From NCBI RefSeq assembly GCF_016900375.1, contig NZ_JACJKB010000011.1, positions 30,226-94,225 on the forward strand: DNA of 64,000 nucleotides, read 5' to 3'. Position 1 is the stretch's first letter, and every line of letters starts with the position of its first letter. Under the pieces are notes generated by a model. The model saw only the letters and a list, made by a program, of their open reading frames with translations. It did no database searches and was not told where the DNA came from. The translations under genes and the position numbers were made by a program. The stretch comes from Collinsella tanakaei. Lineage in GTDB: Bacteria; Actinomycetota; Coriobacteriia; Coriobacteriales; Coriobacteriaceae. Shown piece after piece: positions 51,682 to 59,787 of the stretch.

Positions 51682-51936
51682 ATGAGGCTCGGATCGTTTC
51701 AGGCAGAGGAGTTCGGCGACCTTCAGCGCCTGGTGGACGGCATGTTCATCGGCCGCGAGACCATCGACCGACTCGACCTCGTGGTTCAAGCCGAGATCCT
51801 GGACCTCTCACCCGACCTCATGGAGATCGTGACCCTGCTGCCCCCGGGCACCTACGACCGCCAGCGCCTGTGCGACCAGCTGAACTCCGCGCTCGCCGCC
51901 CACGGCTGGGGCAGCGCCTACGGCACGGTGGAGTGA
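51682..51936 (+). CDS. Small hypothetical protein
   Basis: 84 residues: acidic and helical, containing DLVVQAEILDLSPDLMEIVT and GTYDRQRLCDQLNSAL. No family is recognised. A strong ribosome binding site (GGGAGGACCC) precedes the ATG at 51682, and coding base composition matches neighbours, which supports it as real. It is isolated from other genes and followed at once by three 17-bp tandem repeats. Confidence 0.65.
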   Translation: MRLGSFQAEEFGDLQRLVDGMFIGRETIDRLDLVVQAEILDLSPDLMEIVTLLPPGTYDRQRLCDQLNSALAAHGWGSAYGTVE

Positions 51937-51939
51937 CGG

Positions 51940-51990
51940 AAGGGCGCCCGAGCTGAAAGGGCGCCCGAGCTGAAAGGGCGCCCGAGCTCG
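51940..51990. repeat. Three 17-bp tandem repeats
   Basis: Units of AAGGGCGCCCGAGCTGA at 51940, 51957 and 51974 (the last differs in its final two bases). Each contains the GGGCGCCC palindrome. They run straight into the palindrome at 51989. Confidence 0.9.
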
Positions 51991-52046
51991 AAACCATGGG
52001 TTTGTACCGTATAGAGGGCTTCATACGGTACAAACCCATGGTTTCG
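51989..52046. repeat. TTTGTACCGTAT palindrome, copy 1
   Basis: Perfect 24-bp inverted arms (GGGTTTGTACCGTAT within each) and a 10-base loop. A related palindrome is at 61914-61975. It lies between two short hypothetical genes. Confidence 0.85.
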
Positions 52047-52104
52047 GTCGTGACCTGCAAGGCGATGCAGGCTTTCGGAGCGCCTGCGTCGAATGGGAGG
52101 CATC

Positions 52105-52530
52105 ATGAAACGTCAGGAACAGGAACTCGCCGAGGCGTTACAGGCAGCCGATGACGCGCTGGAGCACCTGTACGCCGCTCAGGGCCAGCTTCGCTCAGCG
52201 GGAAACTGGGGGCTGTTCGATATCGTTGCAGGCGGTTTTCTGGCATCGGCCGTCAAGCGCAGCAAGATGAAGGATGCCCAAAGAGAGCTCGATGCCGCCC
52301 GAAGCGCCCTCGCCGTGTTCGTACGCGAGCTTCACGACGTTGAGGGCGCCGATGGCGTCCACATCGAGACCGATGGGTTCGTCTCGGCGATCGACCTGTT
52401 TTTGGACAACCCCTTTGTCGATCTCTACGTGCAGACCCAAATCGATAGCGCCCGGGAGCGGGTGGCAGCGGCCATCGAGCAGGTGGAGGAAATCCGCGAC
52501 CAGCTTTCCCGCCGTCGCGCATCCTCGTAA
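52105..52530 (+). CDS. Hypothetical coiled-coil protein
   Basis: 141 residues, mostly helical with heptad patterns at both ends: the start has LAEALQAADDALEHLYAAQG and the end IDSARERVAAAIEQVEEIRD. A central GNWGLFDIVAGGFLASAVKR segment may contact membranes. No family is recognised. GGGAGG precedes the ATG at 52105; an ATG four codons earlier has no such site. It is a lone gene between palindromes. Confidence 0.7.
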   Translation: MKRQEQELAEALQAADDALEHLYAAQGQLRSAGNWGLFDIVAGGFLASAVKRSKMKDAQRELDAARSALAVFVRELHDVEGADGVHIETDGFVSAIDLFLDNPFVDLYVQTQIDSARERVAAAIEQVEEIRDQLSRRRASS

Positions 52531-52567
52531 GAGCAGGCAGACGCAGCCGCTCCTTCCCCACCCGGCA

Positions 52568-52629
52568 ATCGTGTCCGTGGGTTTGGTCCGCTGAGACGTT
52601 GCTCAGTGGGCCAAACCCACGGACACAAT
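52568..52629. repeat. 28-bp palindrome with GTGTCCGTGGGTTTGG arms
   Basis: Two 28-base arms pair with three mismatched or G-T positions around a 6-base loop. It follows the stop of the coiled-coil gene by 37 bp. No T-run, so it is not a clear terminator. Confidence 0.8.
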
Positions 52630-52665
52630 CTCTCAGGGCATCGGCGGCATGGGCGGAAACGCAAT

Positions 52666-52701
52666 ATGGGCCCCTCGGGCAACGCTGCCCGAGGGGCCCA
52701 T
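52666..52701 (-). terminator. Terminator of ptsH
   Basis: Perfect 16-bp stem ATGGGCCCCTCGGGCA and complement with a 4-base loop, 36 bp after the ptsH stop. No T-run. Confidence 0.65.
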
Positions 52702-52737
52702 CGAAGGGAGAGAGCTGCAGAGCTGTCGGCTGTCGAG

Positions 52738-53010
52738 CTACTCGCCGCAACCGGACTCGACGAGGGCCACGAGGGCGTCGACGGCCTCGACCTCACCCTC
52801 GCCATCAGCGCGGAACTCGACGGTGTCGCCCGCGCCGGCGCCCGCCATCATGATGCCGAGCATAGAGCGAGCACTCTTGAACTCGCCATCCTTCGTGGCG
52901 TTGCGCAGCTCGACGTCGATGTCGAACTTGGCGGCCTCGGTCGCGAGCATCGCGGCGGGGCGGGCGTGCAGACCGGTCGGGTTGACCACCGTTACAGACT
53001 TGACGTACAT
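52738..53010 (-). CDS. ptsH: HPr phosphocarrier protein
   Basis: 90 residues. His15 in NPTGLHARPAAML accepts phosphate from enzyme I and passes it to IIA proteins. The regulatory Ser region is KSARSMLGIMM, the HprK/CcpA-type site of Gram-positive bacteria. It serves both PTS systems in this window. ptsI is not adjacent. It is the last gene after the peptidase-PTS run. AAAGGACGG precedes the start. Confidence 0.95.
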   Translation of the reverse strand: MYVKSVTVVNPTGLHARPAAMLATEAAKFDIDVELRNATKDGEFKSARSMLGIMMAGAGAGDTVEFRADGEGEVEAVDALVALVESGCGE

Positions 53011-53097
53011 GATGTCCGTCCTTTCTCAAGGTCGCCCGGATGCGAAGATCGCCCACCGAGCGCATAAAGATTCAAACGATGCGAGGACATAGCCGCC

Positions 53098-53736
53098 CTA
53101 TCGCACGGCCTCCTCGTAGAGGGGATGGCCTTCGGCGGGAACGACCCGCGTGCGGGACAGGTAGTCGTGCAGCGCGCGGCGCGCCGGCAGCGCCAGGGCC
53201 ATCACCGCAGAGATCAGCGTGATGACGATGCCCGCGATCTCCCAGTAGTAGTTGACGTCGACGCGCGTGATGAGCACGGCCATCTCACGGATGTAGCGCG
53301 CCACCACGAAGCCGGAGCCCTCGAGCAGAAAGCCCACGAGCGCCTGGCGCACGATCAGCTGGGGCAGCGAAACCGGGCTCGCGGCGACGTCGTCGCGGGC
53401 GATCCGCAGACGGGAGATGCGCTTGCCGGGCGTCTGCCCGGGCCAGATCTTCCAAGGGATGAAGATGAAGTAGAACCACGCCGCCACGACGCACAGGCAG
53501 CCCACGCCGATACCCACAGCCCAGGGGAAGCCCAGGGCCTCGAAGGTGTAGAGGTCGGAGAACATGTCGGTACGACGGGTGAGCAGCGCATAGGCGACCA
53601 CCGCGGGAAAGCCCGACACGATGCCGCCCAGGGCCCAATCGATCACGTAGGCGTACAGGCGCGACGCGACGGGCGCATTCGGCATCGGCACGACGCGCTT
53701 CTCGCCGCCCTTCGCCTTGGAAGACCGCTTGCCCAT
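53098..53736 (-). CDS. RDD-family membrane protein
   Basis: 212 residues. It has the R-x(n)-D-D pattern across membrane helices: SRLYAYVIDWALGGIVSGFP, then WPGQTPGKRISRLRI (the conserved GQTxGKR motif of RDD proteins) and three to four more helices. The function of the family is poorly known; some members affect sodium or drug resistance. It is 3 bp downstream of the Xaa-Pro peptidase gene and co-oriented. Confidence 0.82.
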   Translation of the reverse strand: MGKRSSKAKGGEKRVVPMPNAPVASRLYAYVIDWALGGIVSGFPAVVAYALLTRRTDMFSDLYTFEALGFPWAVGIGVGCLCVVAAWFYFIFIPWKIWPGQTPGKRISRLRIARDDVAASPVSLPQLIVRQALVGFLLEGSGFVVARYIREMAVLITRVDVNYYWEIAGIVITLISAVMALALPARRALHDYLSRTRVVPAEGHPLYEEAVR

Positions 53737-53739
53737 GCC

Positions 53740-54813
53740 CTACCTCACGTCCAGCACGAGCAGGTCCTTGGGCGTGGCGTTCATGGGCACGCCCACGCCG
53801 TTGCGCACGACGACGTCGTCCTCGATGCGCACGCCGCCGACCTCGGGCACGTAGACGCCCGGCTCGCACGACATGATCATGTTCTCGGCGAGCACGATGT
53901 CGCCGGAGGCGCGCAGCAGCGGCAGATCGCCGCCCAGGCCGATGCCGTGGCCGAGGCCATGGGTGAAGTACTCGCCGTAGCCGGCGTCGGTGATGACCTT
54001 GCGGGCGGCAGCATCGACATCGCGGGCAACGACCCCTGCACGGATGGCCTCGATGCCGGCGAGTTGGGCTGCAAGCACCACCTGGTAGATCTCGCGCATC
54101 TGCTCGGTCGGCTCGCCGATGAAGCAGGTGCGGGTCATATCGGACTGATAGCCGTCGAGCTGCACGCCGAAGTCGATGAGGATCGGCTCGTGGGCACCCA
54201 CGGTGCGGCCCGTGGGACGCCCGTGCGGCATGGCGGCACGCGGGCCGGTGGCCACGATCGTGTCGAACGACATGGCCTCGGCGCCGGCGGCAAAGGCGTA
54301 GTACTGCACGAGGGCGCCGATCTCGTGCTCGGTCATGCCCACATGCAGGCGGTCGACGACCTTCGCGTAGATGTCGTCGGCCAGATCGACCGCACGCTGG
54401 ACCGCGGCGATCTCGGCTTCGTCCTTGACGATGCGCATGCGGGCGCACTCGTCGCCCAGAAGCACGAGCTCGAAGCCGAGCTCCTCCAGGCGGCGGTACT
54501 CGGGCACGAGCACGCAGGCCGACTCGATGCCGAGCGTGCGGCAACCCTCGTCGGCAAGCGCGGCACGCAGCTCGTCCATATAGCTTGCGCCCTGCTCGTG
54601 CACGCGGAACTCAAGGTCGTGCTCGCGCTCGGCGGCCTCGTTGACGTACCTGCCGTCCATGATGAGGTAGCCGCGCTCGCGCGTGATGAGCACGTTGCAT
54701 CCGCTTCCCGTCAGGGTACCCAGGTACTTCTTCATGGTCTTGGACTTGATGAGCATCGCGTCCAGACCGCGCTCGTCCAGAAACGCGCGGACGTTATCGA
54801 CATGGGCGTTCAT
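53740..54813 (-). CDS. M24-family Xaa-Pro aminopeptidase
   Basis: 357 residues. The creatinase-like N-terminal domain contains VLITRERGYLIMDGRY; the M24 domain carries metal ligands in LIDFGVQLDGYQSDMTRTC (two Asp), GLGHGIGL (His) and PGVYVPEVGGVRIEDDVVV (two Glu). It removes an N-terminal residue before proline. It follows the IIC gene of the lactose-family PTS after 80 bp. AAGAAAGG precedes the start. Confidence 0.93.
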   Translation of the reverse strand: MNAHVDNVRAFLDERGLDAMLIKSKTMKKYLGTLTGSGCNVLITRERGYLIMDGRYVNEAAEREHDLEFRVHEQGASYMDELRAALADEGCRTLGIESACVLVPEYRRLEELGFELVLLGDECARMRIVKDEAEIAAVQRAVDLADDIYAKVVDRLHVGMTEHEIGALVQYYAFAAGAEAMSFDTIVATGPRAAMPHGRPTGRTVGAHEPILIDFGVQLDGYQSDMTRTCFIGEPTEQMREIYQVVLAAQLAGIEAIRAGVVARDVDAAARKVITDAGYGEYFTHGLGHGIGLGGDLPLLRASGDIVLAENMIMSCEPGVYVPEVGGVRIEDDVVVRNGVGVPMNATPKDLLVLDVR

Positions 54814-54891
54814 AGCGACACCTTTCTTACGGGAAGGGATGGGAGCGGCAGCCGCAAGAAGCGGCTGCCGCGGGGAATGGGGAGACGAACC

Positions 54892-56268
54892 TTAGAAGTC
54901 GAGGTCGAGCTCGTCCAGAATGGCCTCGTCCTCAGCGGAGAAGGACTCCTCCTTCTCCTCCTTGGCCGCGGCGATACGAGCCTCCTCGGCCAGGGCGCGC
55001 TTCTCGGCGACCTTGCAGAACGGGTAGTACACGATGAGCGCGAGCACGAGCTGCACCAGGTTGGCCACGACGGAGGTCCAGCTCATGTTGGTCAGGAAGC
55101 CCTCGAGGAACACGCCCACGTACGGCGGGGTGAAGGTCGAGCAGGGCACCCAGCCCCAAGCCTCGAACCAGAAGGGCACGGAGGAGATGATGCCGCCGAA
55201 GATGACGAACGGGACGAAGAAGATCGGGTTCAGCACGATGGGGGCACCGAACAGGATGGGCTCGTTGACGCCGAACAGCGACGGGATGAAGGCGATCTTG
55301 CCGATCTCACGCTGAGCCTTGGACTTGGAGAGCATGAACCAGATGACGACGCCCATGGTCACGCCCAGGCCGGTGAAGCCGCCGAACGCGGACATCGGGC
55401 CAGGGGTGAAGATGTGGGTCGCAACACCGCCGGCCTGGACCGCAGCGATGTTCTCGGCCAGGAACTGGGTGGCGATGGGCTGGACGATCGGCGACAGGAC
55501 GGAGGGGTGGATACCGAAGAAGAAGATGAAACAGCGCAGCATGTGGTAGAAGGTAACCGCAACCGGGCTGTCCATGGAACCCACGAGCGGAGCCAGCAGG
55601 TTCGTGAAGATGGCACCGGGCATGACGCCGAAGACGCCCTGGCACACGATGCGGATGATCAGGAACACGGCGATGTTGATGATCGTGACCGGGATGATCT
55701 CGAAGGAGCTGGAGATGAAGTCGGGCACGGTATCGGGCATCTTGATCGTGAAGTGGCGCGCCTTGCACCAGCGGTAGACCTCGACGGCCAGAAGCGCGGC
55801 GAACATGGCGACGAACAGGCCCTTGGAGCCGAGGTAGGTCAGCGAGATGCCGCCGGCCTCATCCATCTCCATTCCGAGCAGCAGGTAGGCCACGAGCGCC
55901 ATGGTCACGGAGCCGGGGATGTCCAGGTCGTAGGACTTGCCCAGGTGGAACGCCGTGATGGCGGCCACGAACAGGGCCATCATGCCCATGGACACGGTGT
56001 TGGCCAAATCGAAGTAGCTCGTGTTGGCCAGAATCCACTGGGACAGCGGGTTATCCTCGCCGATCATGTTGGGGATGGCCGAGGGGATAAGGCAGAAGGA
56101 GCCGATGAGCAGCAGCGGCGTCATGGCGACCATGGCCTTCTTGACGGCGCTCAGGTGGCGCTGCTTGTCCATCTTCTCGGCGATGGGGCCGAGGTAGGTG
56201 TTGAGCAGGTTCTCGAACTTATCGAACATGCTCTTCTTGGGTGCGGGGCTGGCAGTAGCATCCGCCAT
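54892..56268 (-). CDS. PTS lactose/cellobiose-family IIC permease
   Basis: 458 residues, about ten membrane helices. Family features are MFDKFENLLNTYLGPIAEK at the start, FGGFTGLGVTMGVVIWFML-like segments, VNEPILFGAPIVLNP (the NEP motif facing the sugar) and a long acidic C-terminus. The sugar is probably a beta-disaccharide such as cellobiose, chitobiose or lactose. Its operon mates are IIB, IIA and two peptidases. GGGAGG precedes the start. Confidence 0.95.
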   Translation of the reverse strand: MADATASPAPKKSMFDKFENLLNTYLGPIAEKMDKQRHLSAVKKAMVAMTPLLLIGSFCLIPSAIPNMIGEDNPLSQWILANTSYFDLANTVSMGMMALFVAAITAFHLGKSYDLDIPGSVTMALVAYLLLGMEMDEAGGISLTYLGSKGLFVAMFAALLAVEVYRWCKARHFTIKMPDTVPDFISSSFEIIPVTIINIAVFLIIRIVCQGVFGVMPGAIFTNLLAPLVGSMDSPVAVTFYHMLRCFIFFFGIHPSVLSPIVQPIATQFLAENIAAVQAGGVATHIFTPGPMSAFGGFTGLGVTMGVVIWFMLSKSKAQREIGKIAFIPSLFGVNEPILFGAPIVLNPIFFVPFVIFGGIISSVPFWFEAWGWVPCSTFTPPYVGVFLEGFLTNMSWTSVVANLVQLVLALIVYYPFCKVAEKRALAEEARIAAAKEEKEESFSAEDEAILDELDLDF

Positions 56269-56323
56269 GGGGTACCTCCCTTATATAGAAGCTAGGTCGT
56301 ACGCGCGAACGAGGTGCGGGCGC

Positions 56324-56686
56324 TTAGGCGCCGGCCTTCTCGGCAGCGCGGGCGCGATCGGCCTTGGCCTTGGCGATGAGCAGCTGCTTGAGGACGGTGG
56401 CGCCGTCCATCTTGCCGTAGGTCTCCTGGTCGACGATGATGTAGGGGATGTGGCGCGGCTCGATGAGCGGCTTGATGCTCTCGAGCTTGTGGGCGACCTG
56501 CGGGCCCATGATGAGGGCGTCCATGTGGTCGACCTCCTGGTCGAGCAGGTCGGCGGCGATGGCCTTCAGCGTGAAGTCGTCGTCGTTGAGCTTCTCGGAG
56601 TTGTGGATGGTCTGCTTGATGCGCTCCATGAGCATGGTGGTCGAGAAACCACCGGCGCAGCACAGGACGATATCCATCTTTGCCAT
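56324..56686 (-). CDS. PTS lactose/cellobiose-family IIB component
   Basis: 120 residues. The phosphocysteine is in IVLCCAGGFSTTMLMERI (Cys about 9 or 10). It carries phosphate from IIA to the sugar bound by IIC. The C-terminus is Lys/Ala-rich helical. The start at 56686 follows GGAAAGG; an in-frame extension upstream lacks a site. It sits 55 bp before IIC. Confidence 0.94.
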   Translation of the reverse strand: MAKMDIVLCCAGGFSTTMLMERIKQTIHNSEKLNDDDFTLKAIAADLLDQEVDHMDALIMGPQVAHKLESIKPLIEPRHIPYIIVDQETYGKMDGATVLKQLLIAKAKADRARAAEKAGA

Positions 56687-56785
56687 GTCGGTTCCTTTCC
56701 TATCAGGCGTTTTGCACCGCGTCCTCCTCGCGGTGCCCTTATGCGATAGCGGGCGGCCGATGCCCCGGCGCACCCGCCGATGCGC

Positions 56786-57106
56786 CTACTCGGCGTCGCG
56801 GGCCTCGAAGATCTTCACGAGCTCCTCGATGAGGTCGCGCGCGAGCTGAGAGGTCATGTAGTGGTCCTGGGCGTGGACCATCAGCAGGTCCGCCGTCGCG
56901 GCGTCGGCACCACCGGCGAGAGCCTGGGAGATGACCTGCGTCTGGGCGTTGTGCGCGGCGAGATCGGCCTCCTTGGCCTCCTTCAGCGCCTGGCGCGCGC
57001 CCTCGTAGTCGTGCTCGCGCACCTTGGCGAGCGCGGAGAACGCGAGGGCCTTGCTGGTGCCGGCGGCACCGATGATCTCCATGATCTGCTGCTCGTTGAT
57101 TTCCAC
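56786..57106 (-). CDS. PTS lactose/cellobiose-family IIA component
   Basis: 106 residues, a trimeric helical bundle. It has IIGAAGTSKALAFSAL and the phospho-His in LMVHAQDHYMTSQLARDL. The start is GTG at 57106, preceded by AAAGGAACG; an internal ATG eight codons later would cut the first helix. It lies between the M42 peptidase and the IIB gene, all in the same direction. Confidence 0.92.
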   Translation of the reverse strand: MEINEQQIMEIIGAAGTSKALAFSALAKVREHDYEGARQALKEAKEADLAAHNAQTQVISQALAGGADAATADLLMVHAQDHYMTSQLARDLIEELVKIFEARDAE

Positions 57107-57174
57107 CTGTCGTTCCTTTCGATTCCGGCGCCCGCACCCGGCGGGCGCATGTATCCACGTTTCGGGCGCAGACC

Positions 57175-58221
57175 CTAGTCGAAGCTCTTGAGCTCCTCGT
57201 AGGTCGCGCGGTCGATCGAGGTGGCCAGGGCGCACACCAGATCGACGGCGGCGTCGAGGTCGCTGCCGCGCATGACCGACCACGAGCCGTGGCAGTAGCG
57301 CACCGGCACGCCGATGACGGTCGCCAGCTTGCCGTCGCCCACCAGATGGGCCGTGCCGGCATCGGTGCCGCCGCCCTTGAAGATGTCGCGCTGGAAGGGG
57401 ATGTTGTTCTTCTCGGCCGTATCCAGCACGAAGTGGAGCATCTTCTCGTTGGGGACGTGCATGCGGTCGTAGTGCACGATCATGGGACCGTGACCGCACT
57501 TGCGCTGGTTCTCCCAGTTGCGGGTGAACTCGGGAGCGTTGGCGATGTCGATGGGGATCACGATGTCGGCATCGACATGGGCGGCAGCGGTCTGGGCGCC
57601 GCGGCAGCCGACTTCCTCGGACGAGGAGCCGGCAAACCAGATCTCGGCGGCGTGCCCGGTCTCGGCGAGGCGACGGGCGGCCTCGACCACCACGTACACG
57701 CCGGCACGGTCGTCGAACGCCTTGCCGATCAGGATGTCCTCGACGGGCTGCTGCTCGAACTCGGCGGCAAACGTGCCCCAGTCGCCGATCTGGATGCCCA
57801 GCTCGGCCACCTCCTCGGCGGTCTCGCAGCCGAAGTCGATGTACATGTCGGTCGGGGTGCCGTCGGCGTCGCACTTGGCGAACAGGATGCCGCTCACCTT
57901 CTTGCCGGAGCGGGTCTTGATACGCACGATCTGGCTCTCGACGCTGTTCTTGCGCGGGCCGCCCACGCCGATCACGTGGACCATGCCGATATCGGAGATG
58001 TAGCGGACCATGAAGCCCGCCTCGTCCATGTGCCCGGTGAACAGGATCTTGACCGGGTTCTCCTCGGTGCCCTCGCTCTTGAACATGATGCTGCCGAGCT
58101 TGTCGTACTCGATGTGGCTGTAGGTGTCCTCGAGCTCGGCGCGCATGATGGCGCGCACCTCGCCCTCGCGGCACGCGACCGCATCAGCGTTGGAAAGCTG
58201 GCGAATCAGGTCGACGTTCAT
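57175..58221 (-). CDS. M42-family metallo-aminopeptidase
   Basis: 348 residues of the M42 (glutamyl aminopeptidase/TET) family. Metal and catalytic motifs: FTGHMDEAGF (His, Asp), AFDDRAGVYV (Asp), SSSEEVGCRGA (two Glu), DIANAPEF, and CHGSWSVM (His). These form large shells that trim peptides; some members were once mislabelled cellulases because they neighbour sugar genes. GGGAGG precedes the start at 58221. It heads the PTS operon and is divergent from the MalY-type gene. Confidence 0.93.
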   Translation of the reverse strand: MNVDLIRQLSNADAVACREGEVRAIMRAELEDTYSHIEYDKLGSIMFKSEGTEENPVKILFTGHMDEAGFMVRYISDIGMVHVIGVGGPRKNSVESQIVRIKTRSGKKVSGILFAKCDADGTPTDMYIDFGCETAEEVAELGIQIGDWGTFAAEFEQQPVEDILIGKAFDDRAGVYVVVEAARRLAETGHAAEIWFAGSSSEEVGCRGAQTAAAHVDADIVIPIDIANAPEFTRNWENQRKCGHGPMIVHYDRMHVPNEKMLHFVLDTAEKNNIPFQRDIFKGGGTDAGTAHLVGDGKLATVIGVPVRYCHGSWSVMRGSDLDAAVDLVCALATSIDRATYEELKSFD

Positions 58222-58330
58222 CGTACCTCCCACACTTGCTGCCCGGCCGGCCCGCCTGGCGGGCAGATGGCCGGATCGTTGCATCTACGGTTGCGAGTGT
58301 AGTGGGCGCGGTGTTCTTTGGCTGTATCCG

Positions 58331-58355
58331 CCCTTGCACCGCAGCGGTGCAAGGG
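58331..58355. promoter_or_regulatory. 25-bp palindrome in divergent M42/MalY gap
   Basis: CCCTTGCACCGC and its exact reverse complement are separated by one base, a perfect operator-like palindrome. It lies between the two divergent starts and is too tightly spaced to be a good RNA hairpin. A binding site for the nearby PRD regulator or another repressor is likely. Confidence 0.55.
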
Positions 58356-58471
58356 CCGTGATGACCTGCGGTCTTTCTGAAGGTTCCCGCTTGTTAGGAT
58401 GAACGTGCACCGAAAACGAGGGCGCGACGGCTTTCCCGCACACGCCCGCCGACCGTCAGGAAGGACAGGTC

Positions 58472-59662
58472 ATGACCGAACCCTTCGACTTTGACTGCAT
58501 GGCCGACCGCAGCCTCGACCACGCCCGCAAGTGGGATCCGAAGATCATGGAGCAGAAGTACCCCGGCACGCCGGAGGGCTTCATCCCCATGTGGATCGCC
58601 GATATGGACTTCCCCGCCGCACCCGCCATCCGCGAGGCGCTCGCCCGCGTGGCGGAAAACGGCGCCTACGGCTACGGCTACGCGCACGACGGCTTCTACG
58701 ACGCCGTGATGTCGTGGCAGCGCCGTCGCCACAACAACGAGGTCAAGCGCGACTGGATCACGCTCGCCTACGGCACGGTGCCCACGATGCACTACCTCTA
58801 CCAGGCGTTCTGCCAGCCCAACGACTGCGTCATCCTGTTCACGCCGGTCTACGACCCCTTCGGCTACGCGGCTCACAACAACGGCTTCCGTACCATCTCC
58901 TGCCCGCTCGTCGTGCGCGATGGCGTCTACCAGATCGATTACGATCTGTTCGAGGAGCAGATGGAGCGCTACCGCCCGCGCGTGCACCTGTTCTGCTCGC
59001 CGCATAACCCGTCGGGCCGCATCTGGTCGCTCGAGGAGATCGAGCGCGTCGCCGACATCTGCCGCCGCTACGGCTGCCTGTTCGTGGTCGACGAGGTCCA
59101 CTGCGAGCACATCATCTCCGGCGAGTTCCACTCCGCCCTGCAGCTGCCCGAGCGCTACTACGACAACCTGATCGTGCTCACCTCGCCCAACAAGGGCTTC
59201 AACCTGGGCGGCCTCAAGACGAGCTACTCGATCATCCCGGACGCCAACGTCCGCTCCCGCTTCCGCCATCGCCTCGAGATGAACTCCATCACCTCGCCCA
59301 ACACCTTCGGCTGCGCCGCCATCATCGCCGCCTACACCGAGTGCGACGAATGGCTCGATGCCATCACCGCCTACCTGGCCGAAAGCTACCGCTACCTGGC
59401 CGATTTCATCGATCGCGAGATGGACGGCTGGAAGCTCATGCCCATGCAGGCGTCCTACCTGCCGTGGGTGGACATCTCCGGCACCGGCGCCACGGCGACC
59501 GAGCTCACCTGCCACATGGCGCGCGAGGCGGGCGTCGTCGTGGGCGACGGCACCTACTACGTGGGCGACGGCGCCAACTACGTGCGCCTGAACCTCGGCA
59601 CGCCGCGCGCCCTCGTGGTCGAGGCCATGGAGCGCATGCGCGACCATCCCTACCGGGCATAG
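58472..59662 (+). CDS. MalY/PatB-type C-S lyase (aminotransferase fold)
   Basis: 396 residues. Family motifs: MWIADMDFPAAPAIREAL, YGYGYAHDGFYDAVMSW, FCSPHNPSGRIWSLEE and the PLP Lys in SPNKGFNLGGLKTSYSI. Members act as cystathionine beta-lyase, releasing pyruvate, ammonia and a thiol, or (E. coli MalY) as modulator of the maltose regulator. AAGGACAGG precedes the start. It is divergent from the peptidase-PTS operon and convergent with the PRD regulator. Confidence 0.92.
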   Translation: MTEPFDFDCMADRSLDHARKWDPKIMEQKYPGTPEGFIPMWIADMDFPAAPAIREALARVAENGAYGYGYAHDGFYDAVMSWQRRRHNNEVKRDWITLAYGTVPTMHYLYQAFCQPNDCVILFTPVYDPFGYAAHNNGFRTISCPLVVRDGVYQIDYDLFEEQMERYRPRVHLFCSPHNPSGRIWSLEEIERVADICRRYGCLFVVDEVHCEHIISGEFHSALQLPERYYDNLIVLTSPNKGFNLGGLKTSYSIIPDANVRSRFRHRLEMNSITSPNTFGCAAIIAAYTECDEWLDAITAYLAESYRYLADFIDREMDGWKLMPMQASYLPWVDISGTGATATELTCHMAREAGVVVGDGTYYVGDGANYVRLNLGTPRALVVEAMERMRDHPYRA

Positions 59663-59697
59663 GGCGGCACCTCAACCCAGCTCCTCCCCTTCCAATA

Positions 59698-59735
59698 CGA
59701 CCCCGCGTCACACATGCGACGCGGGGTCGATTTCG
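59698..59735. terminator. Terminator of the MalY-type gene
   Basis: 12-bp perfect stem CGACCCCGCGTC / GACGCGGGGTCG with an 8-base loop, followed by ATTTCGTT. It also lies 52 bp after the PRD regulator's stop on the other strand. Confidence 0.8.
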
Positions 59736-59787
59736 TTGAAGGGTTTGATTCGCGCTCGGAGTGGGCGGCCTATCCGGCGCGAAGCCT

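Noticed and set aside
53125..56295. 1056-codon plus-strand frame
   Set aside because: Antisense to RDD, M24 and IIC genes with clear motifs; its composition is His/Gly/Arg-rich as expected of a shadow.
57175..58221. Cellulase/endoglucanase label for the M42 protein
   Set aside because: Some M42 members carry that old name, but the metal-ligand pattern is that of an aminopeptidase.
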